A DNA stretch of 64,000 nucleotides, from positions 10,558 through 74,557 of the forward strand of contig JANRKQ010000225.1 of assembly GCA_033763395.1 (NCBI GenBank), in the 5' to 3' direction. Positions 42,955 through 50,454 of this stretch are shown here, in pieces. The position numbers and the translations under genes are program-made. The number at the start of each line of letters is the position of its first letter. The stretch's first letter is position 1. A model generated the notes under the pieces. That model did no database searches. It was not told the DNA's origin and worked only from the letters and a program-made list of their open reading frames with translations. Source of the stretch: Xiheimicrobium sp033763395. Lineage in GTDB: Bacteria > Myxococcota > Myxococcia > Myxococcales > Myxococcaceae.

Positions 42955-43713
42955 TCAGTCTGAGCGGCCGAGAAAGCGGCGCAGCGTCAGCCCGCTCACC
43001 CGGCTGATGACCCCTGCCGACAGCCGCGCCTGTTTGAGGCGGGACACGAGCCGCGGCAGCGCGAGCAGGTCGTTGGGCCCATCGCCGGCGCCCGTCGCCA
43101 GCACCAGCCGCTCGGGTCCAAGCGAGTGAATGAGGCGCTCGGCGAGGTCGACGCCGAGGCGCTCCGGGTGCAGGCTCAAGGCCGCGAGGTGCCCGCGCGC
43201 CAGCACCGAGCGCACCGTCTTCACCGACACGCCGTCGATGAGCACCCGGTGGGGCTCCACCTTCGCGCGGTCGAGCGAGGCCAGGAGCCGCGCGGTGAGC
43301 GCCTCGTGCCGGAGCCTCGGGGCGGTGATGACGACGGGGCGCCCGAGCTCGCCCGCGAGCCGCAGCTGGGTCTCGAGCAGCTCGCGCTCGGCGGGGCCGT
43401 CCTTCGACCACTCGAGTGGGCCGAGGGCCACGACGCCGGGCCGGCCGAGCGCCTCGGGCAGTTCATCGAGCAGGCGCGCCAGGCCCCGCGTTCCGGCGAG
43501 CCACAGGGGCGCCGAAGCGCACGTGACGACGTCGAACCCGGCGCGCCCCAGGCGTGGCACCTGCACGTCGGTCACCCGCTGGGTGGCCTCGGCCGCCTCT
43601 TCGAGGGAATGCCCGCGGCGTGGCACCACCAGGCCCCCGCGCACGCCAAACTGACGCAGCGTCTCGAGATCGGCGTCCGACAGCCCTTCGGGATCGAGGC
43701 GCGCGTCGAACAT
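42955..43713 (-). CDS. TatD-like protein lacking usual metal ligands
   Basis: A 252-residue protein with a TatD-type TIM-barrel look: early L-x-x-F-G-V-R-G-G-L-V-V-P, G-x-V-A-L-G-P-L-E-W, L-A-G-E-L-G-R-P-V-V-I-T-A-P, V-L-I-D-G-V-S and, near the end, E-R-L-V-L-A-T-G-A-G. The usual N-terminal D-x-H-x-H reads D-A-R-L, and the His after V-V-I-T and the final Asp-containing metal site are also changed. It may be a non-catalytic relative or bind something else. Its ATG overlaps the stop of the protease gene (TGATG), so they are co-expressed. The assignment is moderate. Confidence 0.6.
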   Translation of the reverse strand: MFDARLDPEGLSDADLETLRQFGVRGGLVVPRRGHSLEEAAEATQRVTDVQVPRLGRAGFDVVTCASAPLWLAGTRGLARLLDELPEALGRPGVVALGPLEWSKDGPAERELLETQLRLAGELGRPVVITAPRLRHEALTARLLASLDRAKVEPHRVLIDGVSVKTVRSVLARGHLAALSLHPERLGVDLAERLIHSLGPERLVLATGAGDGPNDLLALPRLVSRLKQARLSAGVISRVSGLTLRRFLGRSD

Positions 43714-44933
43714 CACGGACGCCGGCGGCGCAGCAGCACGATGGAGAGCGCGGCCCACCCGACGTCGCTGGTGGCGTCACAGCCCCCGCGCACGTCGTCC
43801 ACCGCACCGGGCGTCATCGGCATGGGCCGTGGTGCCGATGGGTCGGGCCGGCACACCTGATCGACGCACCGCATCTCGCGCTGGCACATGGTGTCGGCCG
43901 TGCACGCGCGGGAGCAGAAGCGGAAGCCGCGCGGATCGTCGAGGCAGCGATCGCCGACGCACTCGTTCGCCGCGCTGCACACGTCGCCGTCCAGGAAACA
44001 GTCGGGGTCGACGACCGGGCAGCCCGCGCTCCGGCAGACGCCGTTGGCCACGCAGTCAGCCGGGCAGTCGGGGTCGACACGGCCGTCGGGGCAGGCCTCG
44101 CAGCGCGCGTCGGCGAGGCACGTGCAGTCGGGGTCGACGGGGGTGCACCCCAGCTGGCACCGGCCGTCAGCCCCACACGCGGGCGGGTCGAGCTGGTTGA
44201 GCGTCTGGTCGAGGAAGGCGAGCTCGGCGTCCACGCGCACGTCGCCGCCCGCGCCACACTGGTTGGTGGTGCCGTACGAGTGCACGCCGGCGACCCGCTC
44301 GCGCCCGTCGGGCCCCCGCCAGAACGACGGCCCGCCAGAGTCTCCGGAGCAGATGCCGAGTGAGCCCGCGGCGCCGAACTCGAACGTCTCGCTCATGGTG
44401 CGCGCGATGGTGGTGTTCACGACGCGGCGGGTCCCGGTGTCGCTCGCGCCCGACGCCGAGGTGCGCCCGTACCCGACGACGCGAATGGGCTGGCCGGCCC
44501 ACGAGCCCGGCGGCGTGCGCACGAGCTGTTCGGGGGTGACACCCGGCACGGCTACGTCGAGCTGGAGCAGCGCGAGATCGTTCGCGCCCTGGCCCGAGTA
44601 CGACGGGTGCCGGCGAACCTGCACCACGTTGCGCAGGTCGCTCATCATCAGCATGCGGTCGTCGGGCTCGTTCATCACCCGCACCATCACGGACGAGGCA
44701 CCCTCGCGCGCGGGGTCGACACAATGCGCCGCCGTGAGGATGACGCGCGGGCTGACGAGCGTGCCGGTGCAGAAGCCCATCTGCCCGTTGTTGAAGGTGG
44801 AGATGACGAAGAACACCGAGGTCGACTGTGGGTCTGCCGCGCCCCCGAGGATCTCATCCCGGCGGGCGTTGACGCCGTCGCGCTCCGCGGGGGCGCAGGC
44901 GAGGGCGAGGCAGGCGAGCGACCAGAACCGCAT
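43713..44933 (-). CDS. Trypsin-like serine protease with MYXO-CTERM-like tail
   Basis: A 406-residue secreted protease. The catalytic triad is complete: His70 in L-T-A-A-H-C, Asp119 in N-D-L-A-L-L and Ser199 in C-S-G-D-S-G-G-P. Residues 28-31 (I-L-G-G) form the activation start. After the catalytic domain come ~130 residues rich in Cys with C-x-x-D-x-D-C-type repeats, and then G-G-C-D, a short hydrophobic stretch and R-R-R-R, a MYXO-CTERM-like sorting tail. The N-terminal signal (A-L-A-C) also looks like a lipobox. The protein is probably surface-displayed. It overlaps the TatD-like gene. Confidence 0.9.
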   Translation of the reverse strand: MRFWSLACLALACAPAERDGVNARRDEILGGAADPQSTSVFFVISTFNNGQMGFCTGTLVSPRVILTAAHCVDPAREGASSVMVRVMNEPDDRMLMMSDLRNVVQVRRHPSYSGQGANDLALLQLDVAVPGVTPEQLVRTPPGSWAGQPIRVVGYGRTSASGASDTGTRRVVNTTIARTMSETFEFGAAGSLGICSGDSGGPSFWRGPDGRERVAGVHSYGTTNQCGAGGDVRVDAELAFLDQTLNQLDPPACGADGRCQLGCTPVDPDCTCLADARCEACPDGRVDPDCPADCVANGVCRSAGCPVVDPDCFLDGDVCSAANECVGDRCLDDPRGFRFCSRACTADTMCQREMRCVDQVCRPDPSAPRPMPMTPGAVDDVRGGCDATSDVGWAALSIVLLRRRRP

Positions 44934-44985
44934 TCGTTGCCATTCAACTCTCGGACGCCGCGTCGCTCAACCGTGGCGGCGCCCA

Positions 44986-46692
44986 TCAGTCCTGGCCGGC
45001 GGGCGCCCCTTCGTTGCGGGGGTCGCTCGAGCCGTACCGGAGCTTCGTCACCGGGTCGACCGCCACCACCTCGGCGTCGCCCCAGCCCTCGACCCGACGG
45101 AACGTGTGGCCCATCGCCTCGAGCGCCTGCTGGGTGGCCGGCTCGAGCCCCGTCTTGTCGACCATCACGTCGTCGGGGAGCCACTGGTGGTGAATGCGCC
45201 CCAGCGCGGCCGCGCGCACCGGGTCGAGCCCGACGTCGATCAGGCCCGAGATGACCTGGAGCACCGTGGTGGGAATGGTGCTCCCGCCCGGGCTGCCCAC
45301 GGCGATCATCACCTCGCTCGGCGCGTCTTTCATGAAGACGAGCGTGGGCGTCATCGACGACAGCGGCACCTTGCCCGGCGCCACGGCGTTGGCTTCGCCC
45401 GTGACGAGGCCGTAGGCGTTCGGCGTGCCGGGCTGCGCGGCGAAGTCGTCCATCTCGTCGTTGAGCAGCACGCCCGTGCCCTTCGCCACCAGGCACGAGC
45501 CGAACGCGTAGTTGATCGTCGTGGTGAGCGCGGCCGCGTGGCCGTCCTTGTCGATGACCGAGAGGTGCGTGGTGTTCTTCGGCGGCAGGCCGGCGTCTCC
45601 CGCAGGCGCGCGGGGCTCGAAGGGCACCAGGCCCGCGGAGCGCGTGGCCCGCCTCGGGTCGATGGAGGCGAGCGTGCGGTCGACCCACGCCCTCGAGAGC
45701 AGGTCCTCCATCGGGATCGAGGTGAAGGCGGGGTCTCCCACGAAGCGGGCGCGATCGACGGCGCTCCGGCGCAGGGCCTCGATGAAGGTGTGCAGCGTCT
45801 CGACCTGCCGGTTGGCCGGGCCGGTCGCGCCCTTCGCTTCGAGGACGCCGAGGGTCTGCAGCAGGGTGAGGCCGCCGCCGCTCGGCGGAGGCATGGTGAC
45901 GAGCCGGTGCCCGCGGTAGCTCCCCACGAGCGGCGCCCGCCAGCGCGTCGTGTACGCGGCGAGATCGGCCTCGGTAAGCACCCCGCCATTGGCCTTGATC
46001 GTCGCGGCGATCGCCTGTGCCAGGGGCCCCCGGTAGAACGGCGCGGCGCCCTTCGCGGCGAGCGTCTGGAGCGTCTTCGCGAGCTCGGGCTGGGTGATGA
46101 TCGTCCCCACCTCGGGCACCGCGGGAACGCCGTCCTTGCCCGGGCGCAGGAAGATCCGAGCGGCTTCGGGGTCCTTCCGCAGGCAGGCTTCGCGCACCCG
46201 GGCGAGGTCGCGGTACTTCGGCGTGACCGGGAAACCCTTCGTCGCGGCGCGAATCGCGGGTGCCAGCACCTTCGCGCGCGGCAGCTTGCCGTACTTCTCG
46301 TGCAGCTCGAGGTAGCCCTTCACGGCGCCCGGCACCGCGACGGAGAGCGCGCCGTCCATCGAGAGGGCGGGCACGGGCTTGCCGTCGACGACGAACATGT
46401 CGCGGCTCGCAGCGGCCGGCGCCACCTCGCGGAAGTCGAAGGCGAACTCGCCGTCCTTCGCCTTGATCACCGCGAAGCCTCCGCCGCCCAGGCCCGAGTG
46501 GTACGGACCAACGACGGCCATGGTGAAGGCGCCGGCCACCACCGCGTCGATGGCGTTGCCGCCGGCGTCGAGCATCTCTTTCCCCGCTTCACTGGCGAGC
46601 GGGTGCGCTGCGGCGATGACGCCGCCTCGCCACGGCCGGGCCGCGAAGGCGTGGGACGCGACGAGCACGACGAGGACGAGGAGCGAGCGCAT
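44986..46692 (-). CDS. ggt: Gamma-glutamyltransferase
   Basis: A 568-residue exported enzyme with a signal peptide ending A-F-A. The family motifs include N-A-I-D-A-V-V-A, G-L-G-G-G-G-F-A-V, P-P-P-S-G-G-G (substrate loop) and P-K-N-T-T-H-L-S-V-I-D. Thr374 is the expected autocleavage site and nucleophile of the small subunit, and P-L-S-S-M-T-P and G-S-P-G-G-S are the oxyanion and Gly-rich loops. It cleaves gamma-glutamyl bonds of glutathione or gamma-glutamyl peptides in the periplasm. The ATG at 46692 is preferred to an in-frame start 12 codons upstream. The neighbours show no pathway link. Confidence 0.93.
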   Translation of the reverse strand: MRSLLVLVVLVASHAFAARPWRGGVIAAAHPLASEAGKEMLDAGGNAIDAVVAGAFTMAVVGPYHSGLGGGGFAVIKAKDGEFAFDFREVAPAAASRDMFVVDGKPVPALSMDGALSVAVPGAVKGYLELHEKYGKLPRAKVLAPAIRAATKGFPVTPKYRDLARVREACLRKDPEAARIFLRPGKDGVPAVPEVGTIITQPELAKTLQTLAAKGAAPFYRGPLAQAIAATIKANGGVLTEADLAAYTTRWRAPLVGSYRGHRLVTMPPPSGGGLTLLQTLGVLEAKGATGPANRQVETLHTFIEALRRSAVDRARFVGDPAFTSIPMEDLLSRAWVDRTLASIDPRRATRSAGLVPFEPRAPAGDAGLPPKNTTHLSVIDKDGHAAALTTTINYAFGSCLVAKGTGVLLNDEMDDFAAQPGTPNAYGLVTGEANAVAPGKVPLSSMTPTLVFMKDAPSEVMIAVGSPGGSTIPTTVLQVISGLIDVGLDPVRAAALGRIHHQWLPDDVMVDKTGLEPATQQALEAMGHTFRRVEGWGDAEVVAVDPVTKLRYGSSDPRNEGAPAGQD

Positions 46693-46744
46693 GCCCGGTG
46701 AGTTGACGCAGCGGCCCGCGCAACTCAAGGCCTTTGCGCTGCCG

Positions 46745-48253
46745 TCACCAGCTGGTCGGCTTGTAGTCCTTGTAGAAGCGCCCCCACGTCACCTCGCCGG
46801 TGCGGAAGGCCTCGAAGATCGGGTCCACCACCCGGGCGGCGCCGTCGACGATGTCGAGCGGAGGCTCGAAGCCGAGCTCCTTCGTCTTGCGCTCGGCGTG
46901 GTGGGCCGGGTCTTCGTCGGTGACCCAGCCGGTGTCGACCGCGTTCATCGCCAGCAGGTCCTTCGCGTAGTCGGGCGCGCTCGTCACCGTCATCATGTTG
47001 AGCGCCGCCTTCGCCATGTTCGTGTGCGGGTGTTTGTCCGTCTTGGTGCCGCGCGAGAAGCTGCCCTCCATCGCCGAGACGTTGACGACGTGGCCCCAGG
47101 TGGTGCGGCCCTTCGTCATGAGCCCGCGCAGCTTGCCGCAGAGGATGAAGGGGGCGACCGCGTTGACGAGGTGCACCTCGAGCATCTCGCCCGTCGCCAC
47201 CTCGCCCAGCTTGAGCCGCCAGGTGTTGACCGCGCGAAGATCGACCTGCTGCAGATCGGCGTCGAGGCGGCCCTCGGGGAAGGCGTGGCTCGAGTCCTGC
47301 TCGAGATCGTACGGCACGAGGGACAGCGCCGCGGAGCTGTGGAGGCCGACCGCGGGATCATGGCTGCGGAACGTCGCCAACTCGTCACCGCGCGCCGAGG
47401 GCTTCACCTGGTCGACGAGGGTGGTGTGGCCGACGAGGAGCCGCTGCGACGCTTCGGGGAGCGCGGCCACCGTCTGGTGCTCGAGCTCCGCGAGGTGCCG
47501 GTAGAACCCGGGCGGCCGACGCACCGTCTGGGCCGCGTTGTTGATGAGCAGATCGAGCCGCGGGTGCGTGCGCGAGATGAACTGTGCGAAGAGCTCGACC
47601 GAGGGCGCGTGCCGCAGATCGAGGCCGTAGATCTCGAGCCGGTGGCCCCACTTCGCGAAGTCGGGCTCCTTGAGGTAGCGCTGCGAGGCGTCGTGGGGGA
47701 AGCGGGTGGTGGCGATGACGTGCGCGCCGCTGCGCAGGAGCAGCAGCGAGGCCTGGTAGCCGATCTTCACGCGCCCGCCGGTGATGAGCGCCACCTGGCC
47801 CTCGAGCGGCGCCACTTGAAAGCGCTTGAGGTAGTTGAAGTCGCCGCACTCGAGGCACATCGCGTCGTAGAAGTGGTGCACCTCGCGGAACTCGCGCTTG
47901 CACACGTAACAGTGGAACGGCTTCTCGAGCAGCCGGCCGGTGCGTGGCTGCTGGGGCGCGCCGGCGCCGAGCAGGTTCTGTGGCGCCGTGAAGACGGGCG
48001 CCTTGCGGGCCTGCCGAATGCCCGCCTCGGCCCGGGCCGCTCGATCCTGGAGGCGCTTCTCGAGCCGCTCCTGCTTGTGTTTGTGGCGCAGGAAGCGCTG
48101 GGAGTCGTCCTTCACCGGGTTCGCCAGCCGGCCGGCGGCTTCGAGCAGGGCCTTGGCCTCGGCGAGCGGCACCGAGTCGAGCTGCGAGCGGTCCTCAGCG
48201 AGGCGGCGCAGAAACTCGGTCGTCTGACGAACCTCCTCGGGTGAGAGCGGCAT
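46745..48253 (-). CDS. Short-chain dehydrogenase with N-terminal zinc ribbon
   Basis: A 502-residue protein. The first ~100 residues are charged helices (L-S-P-E-E-V-R-Q-T-T-E-F-L-R-R-L). Residues ~114-143 hold C-x-x-C and C-x-x-C pairs (F-H-C-Y-V-C and M-C-L-E-C), a zinc ribbon. An SDR domain follows from ~153: A-L-I-T-G-G-R-V-K-I-G, a variant of T-G-x3-G-x-G, then N-N-A-A-Q and, near the active site, N-V-S-A-M-E-G and a Tyr-less H-P-H-T-N-M-A-K, where Thr replaces the usual catalytic Tyr of Y-x-x-x-K. A long insert separates the N-N-A-A and S-A motifs. The substrate is unknown and catalysis uncertain. Confidence 0.83.
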   Translation of the reverse strand: MPLSPEEVRQTTEFLRRLAEDRSQLDSVPLAEAKALLEAAGRLANPVKDDSQRFLRHKHKQERLEKRLQDRAARAEAGIRQARKAPVFTAPQNLLGAGAPQQPRTGRLLEKPFHCYVCKREFREVHHFYDAMCLECGDFNYLKRFQVAPLEGQVALITGGRVKIGYQASLLLLRSGAHVIATTRFPHDASQRYLKEPDFAKWGHRLEIYGLDLRHAPSVELFAQFISRTHPRLDLLINNAAQTVRRPPGFYRHLAELEHQTVAALPEASQRLLVGHTTLVDQVKPSARGDELATFRSHDPAVGLHSSAALSLVPYDLEQDSSHAFPEGRLDADLQQVDLRAVNTWRLKLGEVATGEMLEVHLVNAVAPFILCGKLRGLMTKGRTTWGHVVNVSAMEGSFSRGTKTDKHPHTNMAKAALNMMTVTSAPDYAKDLLAMNAVDTGWVTDEDPAHHAERKTKELGFEPPLDIVDGAARVVDPIFEAFRTGEVTWGRFYKDYKPTSW

Positions 48254-48259
48254 GGCGGC

Positions 48260-48278
48260 GGCCCTTACGCGAAGGGCC
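48260..48278. repeat. Perfect 7-bp inverted repeat upstream of SDR gene
   Basis: GGCCCTT and AAGGGCC around a five-base loop, six bases before the SDR gene ATG (minus strand). It could be an operator or an RNA stem that hides the start region; no protein is known to bind it. The rest of 48254-48484 shows nothing else. Confidence 0.35.
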
Positions 48279-48484
48279 ACAGGCTGTCATGTCGGCCCGA
48301 GGAACTCGTCTGCACGAGCCGCCGGACCCAGGCAAGTCTCGTGAGGCGGTCACGAGCACGGCCTTGACGTGCCGGCGGCCCGACTCGAGCTGGTGCGCCA
48401 TCTCCCCGGTGCAGCGCCGTGCGAGGCCTTGAAGCGACCGGAGCGCCCCCGCGATCCCCTGGCGGCTGTTCGGGTCAGGCGAGC

Positions 48485-49135
48485 TCAGGGCCGGAAGGTG
48501 CAGCTCCTCGCGGGGAACGACGCCGGCTTCACCGGAATGAAGAAGATCGTCGACAGGAAGTTGCGGTCGCCCGCGCCGTCGTTGAGCAGGCGCGCGGCCT
48601 CGGTGCGCTCGAGACAGCCCAGATCGAAGTTCGTCACCTCGTCGATCGACAGCCCGCACGCGCCATCGGGCCGGCAGCAGCCCTCGAGGTCGACGAAGTT
48701 CACCGACTCGTCCGGACACTCGGCGGGTGCCGGCTTGCCCGGGTTGCCACCCCGCTCGACGCACGCGTCGCCGAAGAGGAACTTGCTCTTCGAGCCGCAC
48801 GTGCCCTGTGTGGTGCAGCAGCCCTTCGCGCCGACCTCGGTGTCCTCTTCGAGGTAGGGCGCGCACGTCTGGGCGCCGCACACCTGGGGCGCGGGCGGTT
48901 CGGGGCGCACGGCGACGGCGGGACCCCCTTCGGTCGCGCAGCCGCACGCTGTCCACAGCCCTTCGGGCGTCACGCAGGTGCGCGAGCCTGACGAGGTTCC
49001 GCCGCACGAGCACGTCTGCGCTTCACCCACGACGCAGCCGCCTGGTGTACGCGTGACGCCTCCGGGCATCTCGGGCGTGGCCTGCGACTTCGCGCAGCCG
49101 GCGAGGGCGATCAGCACCCAGAGGAGCTTCTTCAT
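48485..49135 (-). CDS. Cys-rich lipoprotein
   Basis: A 216-residue lipoprotein (signal ends L-A-G-C). The mature protein has 18 or so cysteines in pairs and short spacings: C-S-C-G-G, C-G-C-A, then G-C-C-T-T-Q-G-T-C-G and G-C-C-R-P-D-G-A-C-G. The two G-C-C-x4-5-C-G modules look like tandem repeats. The last ~60 residues (S-I-D-E-V-T-N-F-D-L-G-C) are a separate module. No family is known. It starts with an ATGA overlap with the DUF1552 gene and is the last gene in the DUF1592-DUF1552 operon, which suggests a joint surface complex. Confidence 0.78.
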   Translation of the reverse strand: MKKLLWVLIALAGCAKSQATPEMPGGVTRTPGGCVVGEAQTCSCGGTSSGSRTCVTPEGLWTACGCATEGGPAVAVRPEPPAPQVCGAQTCAPYLEEDTEVGAKGCCTTQGTCGSKSKFLFGDACVERGGNPGKPAPAECPDESVNFVDLEGCCRPDGACGLSIDEVTNFDLGCLERTEAARLLNDGAGDRNFLSTIFFIPVKPASFPARSCTFRP

Positions 49136-50454
49136 GGCGCCACCCGCGACGCGCCCGGGAGCGGGCCCCGGCTCGATTCGTCCGTCAGATCACCCAGGGC
49201 CAACGTCGACGTGAGCCCGAACGCGTGCAGCACCGAGACGAGCAGCCGCGTCGTGCGCTGGCGCTCGACCTCGAGCAGTCGCCCCTGGTGGAAGTACCCC
49301 GCGCCGGGCTTCGCGCCGCCCGCGACGATGAAGGGCACGGGATCCTTCAGGTGGTTGCCGATGGCCATCTCGCTGCCCCACACCACGAGCGTCTCGTCGA
49401 GCAGCGAGGTGCCGTCGCTGCGCTTCACCGCGTCGAGCTTCGCGAGCACCGCCGCTCCCAGGCCGGCGAAGTAGCGGTTGATGGTCGCCTTCTCGGCGCG
49501 CGTGCCAGCGTGCATCGTGGAGTGAACGCCCACGTTCGGGTTGACGCCGGGGATCCGCCGGTCGGTCACGCTGTTGGCGTACTGAATCGACGCCACGCGG
49601 GTGACGCCGCACTTGAGCGCCAGCACTGCGAGGTCGGCCTGGAGATCGGCCAGCTGGGGGAACCGCTCGTGGGCGCCCAGCTGCCCGGTGTTGAGCGCGT
49701 GCGGGGTGTAGGCGCGGTCGCACTGGAGCATCGACAGCTCGTCGAGCCGCGTCTCGAGCTGCCGCAGCCCCGTCGCGTGCGCGTCGAGCTTGGTGGCGGC
49801 GTCGGTGCCCGCGAGGTCACGCACCTTCGCGAGATCGCCGCGCACGAGGTCGAGCACGCTCTGTCGCCGCGCGCGCGACTGGGCGACCTCGTTCGGCGTC
49901 GCCGCCTGACCGAAGAGCCGCCGGAACGCCGCGTTCGGGTCGTCCTCTGGCTGCAGCTTGCCGGAGCGGCCGTAGATCATCACCGACGAGTTCCCGCCCG
50001 CCCCGAACCCCACCTGGCTCTGCACGCCCAGCTCGAGCGACGACAGCGGCGTCGACGCGGCCATCTTCTCGGCGATGAGCTGATCGAACGAGGGGTGGGT
50101 GGCGTACGCGTCGCTCTTCGGAATGAGCGAGCCCGTGAACATCGACGTCATGCCCTCGGAGTGCGCCATCACCTCGTTGCGGATGCCCGCCTGCAGCCCG
50201 TAGGTGACGAGCAGCCGCGACTTGAAGGGCTCGAGCGCCGCGAGCGTGGGCCCCAGCGAGAGCTCACCGTTCACCATCGTCGGCTTCCACCCGGGCTCGA
50301 AGCCGTTGGGGTGGAAGAGCACGAGCAGGTTCCGGGGCGGGGTGAAGCTCCGGGCGGCCGGCGCGGCCATGGCGTCGAACAGCGGGGCAAAGGCCGAGGC
50401 GGCGGAGAGACGGGCGAGGCGTGACAGCAGGGCACGGCGGGAGAGGGCGTTCAT
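49132..50454 (-). CDS. DUF1552-domain secreted protein
   Basis: A 440-residue protein with an N-terminal Arg pair (S-R-R-A-L-L-S-R-L) and hydrophobic stretch, likely a Tat signal. The body matches DUF1552, a relative of DUF1501-type sulfatase-like proteins: N-L-L-V-L-F-H-P-N-G, H-S-E-G-M-T-S-M-F-T-G, P-S-F-D-Q-L-I-A and W-G-S-E-M-A-I-G-N-H. The His/Asp arrangement resembles a metal-binding alkaline phosphatase-like core, though no reaction has been shown. DUF1552 and DUF1592 genes always pair in myxobacteria and planctomycetes. It overlaps both neighbours (ATGA at each end). Confidence 0.88.
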   Translation of the reverse strand: MNALSRRALLSRLARLSAASAFAPLFDAMAAPAARSFTPPRNLLVLFHPNGFEPGWKPTMVNGELSLGPTLAALEPFKSRLLVTYGLQAGIRNEVMAHSEGMTSMFTGSLIPKSDAYATHPSFDQLIAEKMAASTPLSSLELGVQSQVGFGAGGNSSVMIYGRSGKLQPEDDPNAAFRRLFGQAATPNEVAQSRARRQSVLDLVRGDLAKVRDLAGTDAATKLDAHATGLRQLETRLDELSMLQCDRAYTPHALNTGQLGAHERFPQLADLQADLAVLALKCGVTRVASIQYANSVTDRRIPGVNPNVGVHSTMHAGTRAEKATINRYFAGLGAAVLAKLDAVKRSDGTSLLDETLVVWGSEMAIGNHLKDPVPFIVAGGAKPGAGYFHQGRLLEVERQRTTRLLVSVLHAFGLTSTLALGDLTDESSRGPLPGASRVAP

